A DNA stretch of 64,000 nucleotides from Prorocentrum cordatum (lineage: Eukaryota; Sar; Dinophyceae; Prorocentrales; Prorocentraceae). Made by a program: the position numbers and the translations under genes. Shown here piece after piece: positions 1-9,091 of this stretch. Below the pieces are notes generated by a model. It did no database searches and was not told the DNA's origin. It worked only from the letters and a program-made list of their open reading frames with translations. The stretch is taken from NCBI GenBank assembly GCA_963575745.1, contig CAUYUJ010014270.1, positions 302,202-366,201 of the forward strand, given 5' to 3'. How positions within the stretch are numbered: position 1 is the first letter of the stretch; each line of letters opens with the position of its first letter.

Positions 1-976
1 GGCCGGGAAAGCCTCACTCACTTGGACTCCTGGGCGCGATCCGACGTGAGGCATCGACCAATGCGCCGACGATGATGCAGCCGCTGAGTCCGAACCTAGA
101 CTGCCTGACCCGGAGTGTCGGGGGAACGGCAGCAGGCGTGGCCTAGAACCATGGTCCAACCCGTAGTTGAGCATGAGTGCTGTCAAAGGATGAACCACTT
201 GTGCAGTATCAGGAGCACGATGGTGGCTCCCGCCCAGAGTTGTACCACGTCGCAGGCGAACAACGCAGGCAGCTCATCCATCACGGCGGACGGGGGAACC
301 AAGCGGCGTGCGTCAATCGGGGGCCGTGGTGGGCCAGAAGGGGGAATGTCGACAGTCGAGCAAAGGGTGTACCACTTGCCGCACCGCACTCACCCCAGGT
401 CCGGCCCCCGGCGGTGCCGGGGCAGGCAGAGGCCCGAGTTGTGAGAACAACACAAGGCGGCAGCGAGGCCCGATCTCACCTCGGAGCTCTGCGAGAGGGC
501 CGCCAGGTGGTGCATGGACCCAAGTGCTCCAAGAGCCTCGGCATGGGGGGGCATCGTGCGTGGCCGAAACCGCAAAAGGAGGAGAGGGCGGGTGAGGAGA
601 CGCAGCCGAAAGCCGCAAACTCAGGTGAGCGCAAGGAGGCGGGGGAGGCGACGCCATGGTAGGTGCGAGACCTTGGCCACTGTGATCACTCAGCGCGAAG
701 CGGTGGGACCTCGGTCACGGGGGGAACAGGGCGCCTGCCCATGCTGGGGAGCGCAGCGCCCCAGCTGCTGCAGCGTCGCCGGGGGGGGGGCACGCGAGGT
801 GCGACGCGTCGGAGCAAGGTGGGGCCCGTGGGGTGGGCCTATGGCCACCAACCCCAGCGTCCAAGGCAGGTGTCCCAGGGGGGCAAAGTTGACGCCCCAG
901 CGGTGCACAGGGGGGGGGGGGGTATTTCAGCCACCACCCGCCGTGCGAAGGGTGCCACGAGACCAGCGTGGGCTGC
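1..976. other. GC-rich region, no gene recognised
   Basis: GC-rich DNA with many runs of 7-10 G or C. Overlapping reading frames exist in several phases, as expected when stop codons are rare at this GC content, but none shows a recognisable domain. The pseudogene remnant to the right could extend into it through further frameshifts at the G runs. Confidence 0.5.
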
Positions 977-1918
977 TCAGTGCACAGCGCAGGGGCATTG
1001 GTGCACCTCAGTCCCAAACGAGGTGGCACAGGGCATGAAAGCCGAGGCCTGGCGCTGCGGTGAAACCAGCCCCTGCCCGGGCGGGGGGCGCCCACGAGGG
1101 GGGCAGGACAGTGGGGGCAAACACGCCTTGTCCTCAGTCCTTCTCCCCTGCGTCGCTGTGCGCAGCAAAGGGCCGGTTGAGGGCCATGGGGCCGCCGACC
1201 CATCACTTGGGGCCAATGCCCCACCCGCGCTGACGCTTGTCCGCGTAGTGGGCATCTCCTCTGGGGGGGGACCGCTCCCCCCTGGCCTTCCAGTCTGCGT
1301 CGGTCCAAGTGTCTCGCTGGTGCTCCCACGCGCCCCAGGACTGCCAAGAACGCCAGGGGGCTGCAGATCCAGATGCACCTGTCCGCGCGGCTCTGCCCTC
1401 GGAGGCCCACGGGGGGCTCTTTGCAGCCTCTTGGCCCTCATCGGCCCACAGGCGTTTGCCTCCGCTTCCGATGGGGGGGGGTCCACTGCGCGTGCTCTGT
1501 TGTCGCGTTGCGAGTGCTTGCGCTGCTTCTCCGCGATGCTTGGCCAGTCGACGTGGAGCTGGTATTCAATGTCCATTTTGTCGGCGTCGCACCACACTTT
1601 GCCCCGTGCCTGGAAGAAGTCGTCGCACTGATGTGGCGTGTTCCGCCAGGGGTCAGACTTGATGTTGACCCAGGAGCTCCCTGGCTTGTGGGCCGCCTTT
1701 TCTGACCCAGGCGCTCCACACCCCATTGAAAGCACCGCCCCCCCCCCCCCCCCCCCCCCCCCCCAGCATCCTCTGCATTCGCGTGATCTTTTTCTGGTGC
1801 AGGCTCGTCTCTTGTGACGTCTGCATCGCCGATGGGCCTCAGGTACATGGGGAGGCCACCCATGGGGTCGTCTCGGCGCGCAGGTGGGATTGCCGCTGTC
1901 CGTGCGTCGTGCCGCCAC
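977..1918 (-). pseudogene. 3' part of a broken unknown minus-strand gene
   Basis: The protein-like part (about 1480-1735, minus strand) contains residues such as WVNIKSDPWRNTPHQCDDFF followed by further Trp/Cys/Asp-rich sequence, unlike the Arg/Pro/Gly-rich shadow frames nearby. It lies in a different phase from the frame upstream (2143-3573 and the stretch to about 1765). The phase changes at a 27-base C run (1738-1764), so the frameshift is either slippage in vivo or a sequencing error. Beyond about 1465 toward position 977 the frame is low complexity and may not be coding. I recognise no family. Confidence 0.35.
1738..1764. repeat. 27-bp poly(C) run at a reading-frame break
   Basis: An uninterrupted run of 27 C on the plus strand. 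The minus-strand coding signal changes phase across it. Runs this long are prone to length error in sequencing and to slippage in replication. Confidence 0.9.
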
Positions 1919-2142
1919 CCCTGTGAGCTGTGGTGCTGTCTGGGTGAGCTGTGGGGTGGTGTGGCTGAGCGTTCTCTGCGGCGTTCTTCGGCGATTGTGG
2001 GCGGTCGGCGGCTTGCTTCGCCCAACGATTGTCTGAGTGACCGGCCGTCACCGATACGAACGTTCCAGGTTCGTTCCTCACTAGGGGGGGGGCTTCGCCC
2101 CTCCTCCATGTGTCGCGCGGTGCTCCTCGATCTGACGCCCGC

Positions 2143-3573
2143 TCAAATGGGGATCAGGCTTCGGACTGAATCCTGTGAAGGGGGCTGGGTCCATATGGGG
2201 GGTGGACCTTGGGCCGCCGTCGGATAGGCGTGGGCTGGTCTGTCTGCGTCGCCAGCCTGGTGTGCAGAGCCGTCCTGTTGTTCTGGGTCGGGGGAACTTG
2301 GCGGGCTGTCGTCCGTCTCGGACTTCTTGTTGGCGTCGTCATCCCAGTCAGCGCCTTCCACGTTGCCGTCGCCGTTCGGGTGCTCTGGTGAGGAAGGCAC
2401 CTCTTCGGGGGGCCCATCGGGTAGGTCAGGCGCGTCGGGTTGCTGGGGGGAGGCGCTGGCGCCGGCCAAGGTGGCGTCGTGATCCTCCGCGCGTTGGTCG
2501 GTCGCGGGCAGTTCCGCCCTCTCCTTGGGCCTGTTGGGCCAGCTGGCATCAGGCGACTCCTCTTCTGATCCTCTGGATGTCGCGTCCTGGGGTTGGGCGG
2601 CGAGGAGTTCAATTGTCCCTCTGGTTAGATCCTTCCCCAGCTCCGTGAGGAACTGCGTGAGGACGTGCACCAGCTGAAGGTAGGGGTACTGTCCTTTCTG
2701 GTTGTCAAGGTTGCTGGCGTAGTGCTCCCATTCCTTCTTGTACTTTGGGTTGCTGTCCATCAGGCGTGTGACAACCCTGGCCGCGGCAGCCCTCTTTCCG
2801 TCCCATGGGATGTGTGGGGGATGGCCATTGCTGCGGATCTCCTCTCCGTAGATTGAGTCCAGGAAGGGCAGCAATTGCTCGAAAGGCCATCCCGTTTCGT
2901 CGGTCACGTCGCCCACTATATCCTTCCCCAGTCGCTGCACACAGGCCTCCCAGAAGGTGTAGGATGCGTGGCTCCACTCAATCAGGTACCTCAATAGAGC
3001 GCGAACGGGGGCTCTCGACTCCTCCCCAGCCAGCCGGTTGGTGGAGTATGTAGGCAGTTGGGGTCCAGGGGGTGGCGGCTGGTTGGGGAAGAAGTAGGGG
3101 GTGGTGGCTCCGTCGGCTGAACCTTTTTGTTCGTGGGCAGCGGGGGGCTGTGCTGACTGATCGTTGCCTGGTGGGACCAGTTTGCCAGTGCTTGTGCCCG
3201 AGGCCCGGCTGGCTGGGGAAAGGTGTGCCGTCATGTCGTAGCTGCACCAGTCCTCGGGAATGTCGGTTGTGGCCTGTCGCACAGTGGGGGTGGCTGGGTA
3301 TACCTCGTCGGAGTAGCGGTCGAGTACTTGGTCGAGGACGCCCGGGGCAATGTTCCAGATGTGAACAAGGCACCTCCTACAGGCCCATGTTACGTTCCAC
3401 TTCCGTGTGACCCGTAAGAAGGGCATTGCGTCCCACGACGGGAGTCCTGTCAGCTCGTTGCAATTGGCGTCCGCCTCTGGGCGCCATATGAAGCATCCCA
3501 GGGCTGGATGGCCGGGCATCCATTCAAGCACGGGGGAACCGGGGGGGCAGGTGTCGCACGTGGCCGAGTACAT
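2143..3573 (-). CDS. unknown protein, middle segment (476 codons), acidic Pro-rich C-terminus
   Basis: Function not recognised. The N-terminal third has two Cys pairs, CDTCP near the start and WACRRC around residue 64, so a zinc-binding region is possible. The middle (residues about 190-310) is Trp/Tyr/Leu-rich and looks globular. The last 150 residues are Asp/Glu/Pro/Ser-rich and disordered-looking. The frame is open upstream of the ATG, where it reads into protein-like sequence that continues the phase-shifted segment at 3450-4193. The two are therefore probably one gene, split by a frameshift (or an intron I cannot place) near 3600-3700. A stop at 2143 is followed in the same frame by more open sequence to about 1765. 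Candidate identities include a host gene or the ORF1 of an unrecognised retroelement. Confidence 0.5.
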   Translation of the reverse strand: MYSATCDTCPPGSPVLEWMPGHPALGCFIWRPEADANCNELTGLPSWDAMPFLRVTRKWNVTWACRRCLVHIWNIAPGVLDQVLDRYSDEVYPATPTVRQATTDIPEDWCSYDMTAHLSPASRASGTSTGKLVPPGNDQSAQPPAAHEQKGSADGATTPYFFPNQPPPPGPQLPTYSTNRLAGEESRAPVRALLRYLIEWSHASYTFWEACVQRLGKDIVGDVTDETGWPFEQLLPFLDSIYGEEIRSNGHPPHIPWDGKRAAAARVVTRLMDSNPKYKKEWEHYASNLDNQKGQYPYLQLVHVLTQFLTELGKDLTRGTIELLAAQPQDATSRGSEEESPDASWPNRPKERAELPATDQRAEDHDATLAGASASPQQPDAPDLPDGPPEEVPSSPEHPNGDGNVEGADWDDDANKKSETDDSPPSSPDPEQQDGSAHQAGDADRPAHAYPTAAQGPPPIWTQPPSQDSVRSLIPI

Positions 3574-4193
3574 TTGGGTGTGGTGCGTTTCTGCCCAAAC
3601 CTGCCGTCGGTGAGCCTGTGTGGTGGGAGGGTGGTGCCCGCGCAGGCTGGCTGGAAGGGGCGCGGAACCCGCATGACGAGGTCACTCAGGGATGTAGGGA
3701 CCGAGGCCTCGTTAGGCCGTCCGAACCCCAGCGGGAGGTTGGACAGTGAGGGGAGGGTCCGAGCTCTCTTGCGCGCTCGTTCGTCGCCCATTTTGCGCTT
3801 GTGCTCCTGCAGCCGCTGCTGCATGGCCTTCTTGTTACCGCCTTCAGCCAGGTTGGGGTCCGGAACGTGGATTCCCTTGCTCTCCAGGGAGCTGACCCAA
3901 CACATCTCACAGAGCCATCTGCAGCTCTTACCCTTCATGTACGCCTGCGCGCGGTTCTGGGCGAGCAGCTCACGGGTGTCATCATCTTCCCAGGTGCTGG
4001 CTGCTCCCTGTAGTCCTGTGCTGGTGCAGCCGTCGCAGTTGTATCTGGCGTCCTTTTGCAGCCTGCAGAACCGCTCGTCCCGTACTGCTGGGGGGGAAAG
4101 TGTTATGCCAGGGGCTGGTGAGGCCGGGAGGTCTTCGTCGAAGCGGCGGTTAGACATGGCGACCCCGCCTCCTATGTACTTCAGGTCCGACAT
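3450..4193 (-). CDS. unknown Cys-containing protein, N-terminal segment
   Basis: It starts at an ATG at 4191-4193. Residues about 40-100 contain a run of Cys residues (a C-x10-C-x2-C group and then a WLCEMCW motif) suggesting a zinc-binding fold. A Lys/Arg/Gln-rich helix of about 35 residues follows, and then a Pro/Arg-rich tail that is probably a shadow frame. The real product probably passes near 3600-3700 into the frame ending at 2143, where the other Cys pairs lie. No family recognised. The high-GC codon pattern is like its surroundings. Confidence 0.5.
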   Translation of the reverse strand: MSDLKYIGGGVAMSNRRFDEDLPASPAPGITLSPPAVRDERFCRLQKDARYNCDGCTSTGLQGAASTWEDDDTRELLAQNRAQAYMKGKSCRWLCEMCWVSSLESKGIHVPDPNLAEGGNKKAMQQRLQEHKRKMGDERARKRARTLPSLSNLPLGFGRPNEASVPTSLSDLVMRVPRPFQPACAGTTLPPHRLTDGRFGQKRTTPKCTRPRATPAPPVPPCLNGCPAIQPWDASYGAQRRTPIATS

Positions 4194-4356
4194 GCCGCGG
4201 ACTGCCTAGCCCCTCCTCTGATCCCGTCAACGCGAAGCGTCAACAACTTCGGAGTACCCAGCGGCCCTCGTTTCTGCAGCCTGTGGAGCATTGGAAAGTC
4301 TGGGAGATCCTGGAAATATTGGAACGCATCGCCACCATGACCTCCCTGCTACTCTT

Positions 4357-4509
4357 AGGTCGGGCATGTCCCCCTACAGGCGGAGCTTGGGCGAAAGATA
4401 AAAAAGTCCAAAAACCTACAAACTTGTCCAATTGTTTTAATCGTCCCCTGACTATTACTGATATTATGGTTGAATAGTTATTCCTCCTGTAGGGGGACGT
4501 GCCCGACCT
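4357..4509. mobile_element. 153-bp MITE-like element with 28-bp terminal inverted repeats
   Basis: The 28-bp arms at 4357-4384 and 4482-4509 are inverted copies with two mismatches; the arm begins AGGTCGGGCATGTCCCCC. The 97-bp interior is A/T-rich, in sharp contrast to its GC-rich surroundings. The 7-mer CTACTCT occurs just outside both ends (4349-4355 and 4514-4520), consistent with a target-site duplication, although 1 and 4 extra bases lie between it and the arms. There is no coding capacity, so any mobility would depend on a transposase supplied elsewhere. Confidence 0.7.
4385..4481. other. A/T-rich interior of the 153-bp element
   Basis: Contains an A-rich segment (gataaaaaagtcc) and a T/A-rich right half. 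No open frame of useful length. Confidence 0.6.
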
Positions 4510-4947
4510 GACACTACTCTGGTGCAGCGCGGGCGCAGCGGCGGCGGCCGAGGCAGCGCGGGAGCGGGCGCGGCAGGCCTTCGAGAGCTCCAGCCGCGCG
4601 GCGTCGTCTGCCGCCCCCTGCCGGGAGCCCAGGCGCACGCAGGAGCGGCAGCTCGGGCGCAGATCAGCTCTGACGGGCTGATTTTCCACCACCACCACTA
4701 CCATAGAAGAGGGAGTGAGGAGGAGGAGGAGGAGGAGGAGGACCTCCCCATCTTCCCTTCTCCCCCATGCTACCTACGGTAGTGGCGGTGGAAATTGGCC
4801 CAGCAAGCTCTGCTCGGCACACACCTGGCTCAGCCCATTTCAAGAACTGGCTCCGCCAATCTGTGAGGGGAGGCAGAGCGGGGCCTTTCCCAAAGCCGGC
4901 CCGGCCAATGTGTAAGGCCACCTCCACGGCCGCGAGCAGCTCTCGAC

Positions 4948-5085
4948 AGGGCTCGACCTAAACGGTGATATCCGTTTTCGTGTTGTTTTCCCCTCGTGTT
5001 GTCTTCGTTCCCCCTTTGCTGCAAGACGAAATGAAAACGAAAGCAGTCCGCGAATTCGCTAGAACACCGTTTAGGTCGAGCCCTG
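4948..5085. mobile_element. MITE family M1, copy 1 (138 bp, perfect 20-bp TIRs)
   Basis: The 20-bp arms at 4948-4967 and 5066-5085 are perfect inverted copies (AGGGCTCGACCTAAACGGTG). A second, diverged copy lies at 39473-39614. The two share not only the arms but an interior block containing a CTTCGTT..CCCCTCGT motif and a CTGCRARACGA motif, so this is a repeat family, not a chance palindrome. No protein is encoded. Confidence 0.8.
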
Positions 5086-5108
5086 GATCCCAAACCCGGC
5101 TCAGCCAG

Positions 5109-5480
5109 CGGGATCCTGCAGGATCTGGCGCTCTGGCTGAGCCCCGTTTGCGCTGAACCCCCGTGACCTGCCCACTGAGACAGCCCACCACCCGCCTAGG
5201 CTGGTCCCTCGGCGGGCTCCTCTACGCAATCCTGCAGGATCTCGGGGTAACCACAATGTGCCGATACCGCTACTCCCCGGACCTCTCCTGGAGAGCGTTC
5301 TGACCAAGATTTCGAAGTGAATCCAACGGTGGCGACGAGGGCCTCCCAGGAAGCCGACAAAGGGGAAAACGGGGCGAGGGTAGCGTAATGGGTGCCTCTT
5401 CCTCCTGAGAAGGATCTGGCGCTCTGGCTAAGACCCGTTTGCGCTGAAACCCCGTGACCTGCCCGCTGAGACAGCCGACC
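5109..5480 (+). repeat. two-copy direct repeat (GGATCTGGCGCTCTGGCT family)
   Basis: A block of about 65 bp beginning GGATCTGGCGCTCTGGCT and ending GTGACCTGCCC occurs at about 5122-5190 and 5410-5480. A short third fragment (CATGACCTGCCCGGTA) follows the GAC array near 5676. The GGATCCTGCAGGATC-type palindromes at 5109-5122 and 6184-6215 are related. Non-coding as far as I can see. Confidence 0.6.
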
Positions 5481-5507
5481 GCCCACCTGCGCAATCCTGC
5501 AGACCGA

Positions 5508-5562
5508 CGGCGACGACGACGATGACCATAAGCACGAGGACGACGACGGCGACGACAACGAC

Positions 5563-5596
<34 letters not shown>

Positions 5597-5606
5597 ACGG
5601 CGACGA

Positions 5607-5647
<41 letters not shown>

Positions 5648-5667
5648 GCGACGACGACGACGACGGC
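5508..5667. repeat. (GAC/GGC)n trinucleotide microsatellite, ~160 bp
   Basis: Dense GACGAC with GGC interruptions. It accounts for the apparent Thr/Ala- and Arg-rich reading frames here on both strands. Confidence 0.95.
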
Positions 5668-5778
5668 AAACCCTCATGACCTGCCCGGTAATAACGATAA
5701 TGCGAATAATAGTATTATATATAATACGGGACATGTTTATATACACATATATATACATAGAGGCCAAAACGGCATACA

Positions 5779-5925
5779 GTGGAGGCCAGTCCACAAGAAG
5801 CCCAACCCTGAGACCCCAGGACGCCCATTGGTTTTTGGTGTGGGAACGCCACGCTCTCCACAGCAAACGGATCGAAACCCAAGAAACCCAGGGCACCCTT
5901 GAGGCGAACAGGGTGTTTCCTGGCA
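5779..5925 (+). repeat. dispersed repeat A, copy 1 (~150 bp)
   Basis: Starts GTGGAGGCCAGTCCAC and ends in a hairpin whose right arm is AGGGTGTTTCCTGG. It is clearly homologous to 34611-34750 and 36394-36560, all in the same orientation. Each copy lies near repeat B. No coding potential; likely a small non-autonomous element. Confidence 0.8.
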
Positions 5926-5937
5926 TCGGTTTCCAAT

Positions 5938-6103
5938 GTAAACATGAACTTGTGGCGCTCGCGCGGACATCTTGGATCTGCGCTGGACCCTGGACCACCC
6001 TCCCTGGCGCGCGGAGCGCGCCAAGGAGGCGCCGGGGGCGCCGCTGGGGGGGCCCGGCGCAGATCCGAGAGATCCGCGCAGAGCGCAAACAAACAATGTT
6101 CAC
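5938..6103. mobile_element. fold-back repeat B, copy 1
   Basis: The left arm around 5954-5983 (GGCGCTCGCGCGGACATCTT) and the right arm around 6058-6086 are inverted copies with several mismatches. Weaker complementarity extends outward to 5938 and 6103. The family recurs at 33756-33870 and 36881-37009. Probably a non-autonomous element. Confidence 0.65.
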
Positions 6104-6400
6104 GGCGTTTTTGTTCTTCTTCGCCTACTCACCCCGGTCAATCCAGACCCGGGTCAGGCTCCTGAACCCCAGCCCGGCTCAGCAGGATCCTGCAAGACTC
6201 TGCAGGATCCTGCAAGGCCCGGCGCCCTGAGTGGCCCCCGCTGACACCGACCCCCACGTCTTGAGCCCCGAGAGCCGCGAAGCGGGCCCCGGCTGCGGCG
6301 ACAGCGACCGCCGAGATGTCCTGCGGCCGACTGGAGCTCTGGGCCGGCCCTCGTCCGCAGCACCGCCCCCCCGCTCCTGGGGTGCTGTCTGACCCCCATT

Positions 6401-6592
6401 AGATCCGACGCCGTGATCTGTTCAATACAAACCCCCGGAAGCCTCGACCCAATCCCCAGGACCCGCTCTTCATCCTGAGTCGTTTTTTGTTGCGAAGGCC
6501 CCGAGGCCCAGCAAGGGCCCCTGGAGGACGAAAACAGCGATAAAAAACTGCGTCGTGGTTTCTTCAGGACGTTGGATGGATCTCTGGGTCAG
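6401..6592 (+). repeat. dispersed repeat D, copy 1 (~190 bp)
   Basis: Homologous throughout to 8528-8715 in the same orientation. Both contain TCGACCCAATCCCCAGGACC and then CATCCTGAGTCGTT. The two copies lie 2.1 kb apart and flank the 90-bp tandem array. No reading frame is conserved between them. Confidence 0.75.
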
Positions 6593-7680
6593 AAACTCGG
6601 CGGTGGACAAACCTCCCTTTAGCAAACATCCCCTTAGTGGAAACGGCCTGGGACCGAAACCGACGGATCTGGACCCGCAAACATGACGGCCGCGACGCCC
6701 TCCCGCGAACCGAAAACGGCCAGTTACTCAATCGACGCGTCGGGGCAGGAGGCCCGTCCACCCCCAAGGAACTCGACAGGAATCCAGCCGTGGCCACGAG
6801 GGCCAACGCTGCACACCGAAGAGCCCACCCTCGGGGGGACCGCGCGAGCTCCGACACGGACGGGCACGGCCAGGACCGGCGCAGGCGCACACACGGAGGG
6901 CGCCCCTGCTGCGACGGCGCCGGCGCTGCTTTCCGGCGCCCGCGTGGACCGCGCCCGAAATGGGCACGGAAAGAATGGGCACATTGCCCGACAACAAATG
7001 TTGTCCCAAACCAACAGCGGCCGCTGTTGGGCAGGCGGCCTTCTGTCTTGAATGGGCACAGGCCGCGGCGGCGTGGGCAACAAGTCCTGCTCAAAATGAA
7101 CAGGAACTGCACTTGGACATTGTACCCATTCTTTCCGTACCCACGTCGGGCGTCCAGAGTAGTGGACGTCGGCAAACTAGATCCGCAACCTCGGGAAAAA
7201 GATTGGCTCTGAGGGTTGGCTATAGGGGTCCTTGGATTGAGGTTCGAGCTGGGCAGAAACTGCTTGACGCCTTCTGGTAAATGGTGGATTCGCGCAAGGC
7301 GAGAATTGCCGTTCAAGGCCCGCAGCGAACCGCGCAGAACGGCCTCCGCTGCCGAGGCTGCCGTCCACGCCAGTTATTGGGAGTCCCCAAACGTAGTGGT
7401 GACAACACCCGGCAATGAGTCTCGGGCGACTTGGTGTCACCGCCCGGCTTGAGGACACGTCTGCTTCTTCGAGGATGCCCCGAACGCTGGTGGGTCCAGG
7501 AGACACACAACTTGGCGGTGACCCCGTGTGCCAAAACCCGGCGGTGACTTCTTGAGGACTCCAGGTTGCCACCTGAGAGAACTGCGTGTTTTTGAGTCGG
7601 ACCCCGATTAAAAAGCACACACAGTCCTAAGTTAAGCCAGGTCCGTTTTTCCATACCATCCTGTGGTGTTGGGTCCTCGT
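6593..7680. other. about 1.1 kb without recognisable gene
   Basis: Moderately GC-rich unique-looking sequence. Several overlapping frames of 60-250 codons exist on both strands but are Arg/Pro/Ala-rich with no motif. No tandem repeat or inverted repeat noticed. Confidence 0.4.
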
Positions 7681-7793
7681 TTTGAAGAGACGGCGCCCCG
7701 CGTCACTCACTCACTCCTCCTCCCCCTCCTCCCTCCTCCTCCTCCTCCCCCTCCTCCCTCCTCCCTGCGTTTCCCCCACCCAGTACAGCGCTT

Positions 7794-8355
7794 CGTGGCA
7801 CCATAGGAGCTCCACCGAAGGCCACAGTGCCATCACCCGCATGCGTCACGCACACCCATTTCGGCACACCCCTCACACGTTTCCTGGCCCCACAGGGAGC
7901 TCCACCGAAGGCCCCAGTGCCACCGCCCGCGTGCGTCACCCACACCCATTTCGGCACACCCCTCACACGCTTCGTGACCCAATAGGGAGCTCCACCGAAG
8001 GCCAGTGTGCCACCGCCCGCATGCGTCACCCACACCCATTTCGGCACAGTCCTCACACGTTTCGTGGCCCCATAGGGAGCTCTACCGAAGGCGCCAGTAG
8101 CTGTGTTCGCATGCGCCCACAGCACCCGTTTCGGCACACCCATGAAAGGTTTCGCAGCCCCACAGGGAGCTCCACAAACGGCCCCAGTGGATGCGTTCGC
8201 ATGAGCCCACCGCACCCATTTCGGCACACCTCTCACGCGTTTCATGGCCCCATCGGGAATTCCACCGACGTCCCCAATGGCTGCTTTCGTATGCGCCCAC
8301 CGGACAAATTTTGGCACACACCCCTCACACGTTTCGTGGCCATTGGAGTTCCTCC
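7794..8355 (+). repeat. 90-bp tandem array (six to seven units)
   Basis: The block GGGAGCTCCACCGAAGGCC recurs at about 7806, 7897, 7987, 8077, 8167 and 8257, with a weaker copy at 8347, giving a 90-91 bp period. Because 90 is a multiple of three, one frame (7682-8608) stays open and would encode a 30-residue repeat rich in His, Pro and Ser. That is probably a by-product of the period. A related array in the opposite orientation lies at 35611-36110. Confidence 0.9.
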
Positions 8356-8409
8356 GGATACGGTGCATACAACGACGGTACTCACAATTGCATATGGTTG
8401 TGTCCTTCG

Positions 8410-8520
8410 CCAGGCTGATCAAGCCAGATCCGGCTTCAAAAACAAGCAGTTTCCCAAGCCGGATCCGACTCCAAAAACACGCAATGTGTTAAGCCGGATC
8501 CGGCTTCAAAAACACGCAGA
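8410..8520 (+). repeat. three short direct repeats with a GCCGGATCCGGC palindrome
   Basis: The unit, about 47 bp, runs from an AAGCCGGATCCG block to a TTCAAAAACACGCA block and occurs three times. The palindromic core could form a small hairpin. Function unknown. Confidence 0.65.
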
Positions 8521-8527
8521 TCCCCTG

Positions 8528-8715
8528 AGATCCGATGTCGTGATTCTTGTTCAATACGAGGTCCCTGGAAGTCTCGACCCAATCCCCAGGACCAGCTTCT
8601 CATCCTGAGTCGTTGTCTGACTGTCCCGAGGCCCGGTAAGGGCCCCCAGATGCCGAAGACAGCGAAAAACCTCCGTCGTGATTTGCGTCAACACGTTGGA
8701 CCTCCAGGTCTCTCA
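8528..8715 (+). repeat. dispersed repeat D, copy 2
   Basis: Second copy of the repeat at 6401-6592, with the same order of conserved blocks and many substitutions and small indels. Confidence 0.75.
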
Positions 8716-8851
8716 CCGCCTGGCCTGGGGGGCTGCCAGGAGCTCGCGCCGCGGCGCCTCCTCCCCGCGGGCCCCCGGGGGCCCCGAAGGCAGGCCTGCC
8801 GAGGGGGGTGCGTTCGGCACGGGGCGGCGCGGGCCTGCCGTGGAGAGAAGG

Positions 8852-9091
8852 GCACGGAGGGAGGCGACAGGTCTTTGATTCGCGGGTCGAGATTACCAGC
8901 CTCGAGCGTATCCCTATCCCTAAGATCGACACGCCAAAAGGCGATGACAATCTTAGGGATTCGCCCTCAAAAAATAAGGGAATCCCTAAGATCGGCATCG
9001 TGATGAGGAGGTGCCCATCATAGGGATAGGGATATGTTCCAGGCTGGTAAGCATGGAGGGAGGCGAGAGGTATTTGATTCGCGGGTCGAGA
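8852..9091. mobile_element. 158-bp TIR element bracketed by 41-bp direct repeats
   Basis: The element 8893-9050 begins TTACCAGCCTCGAGCG and ends in the inverted counterpart (CAGGCTGGTAA), with about 30-bp arms containing TATCCCTATCCCTA. A 41-bp direct repeat abuts each end without a gap (8852-8892 and 9051-9091; three mismatches). The interior has further complementary CTTAGGGATT-type segments. The direct repeats are too long for an ordinary target-site duplication, so a tandem duplication of the target, or one repeating unit of repeat plus element, are alternatives. Confidence 0.7.

Noticed and set aside
7794-8355. CRISPR array
   Set aside because: Whole 90-bp units are repeated with no unique spacers, and the genome is eukaryotic. 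The same applies to 61940-62765.
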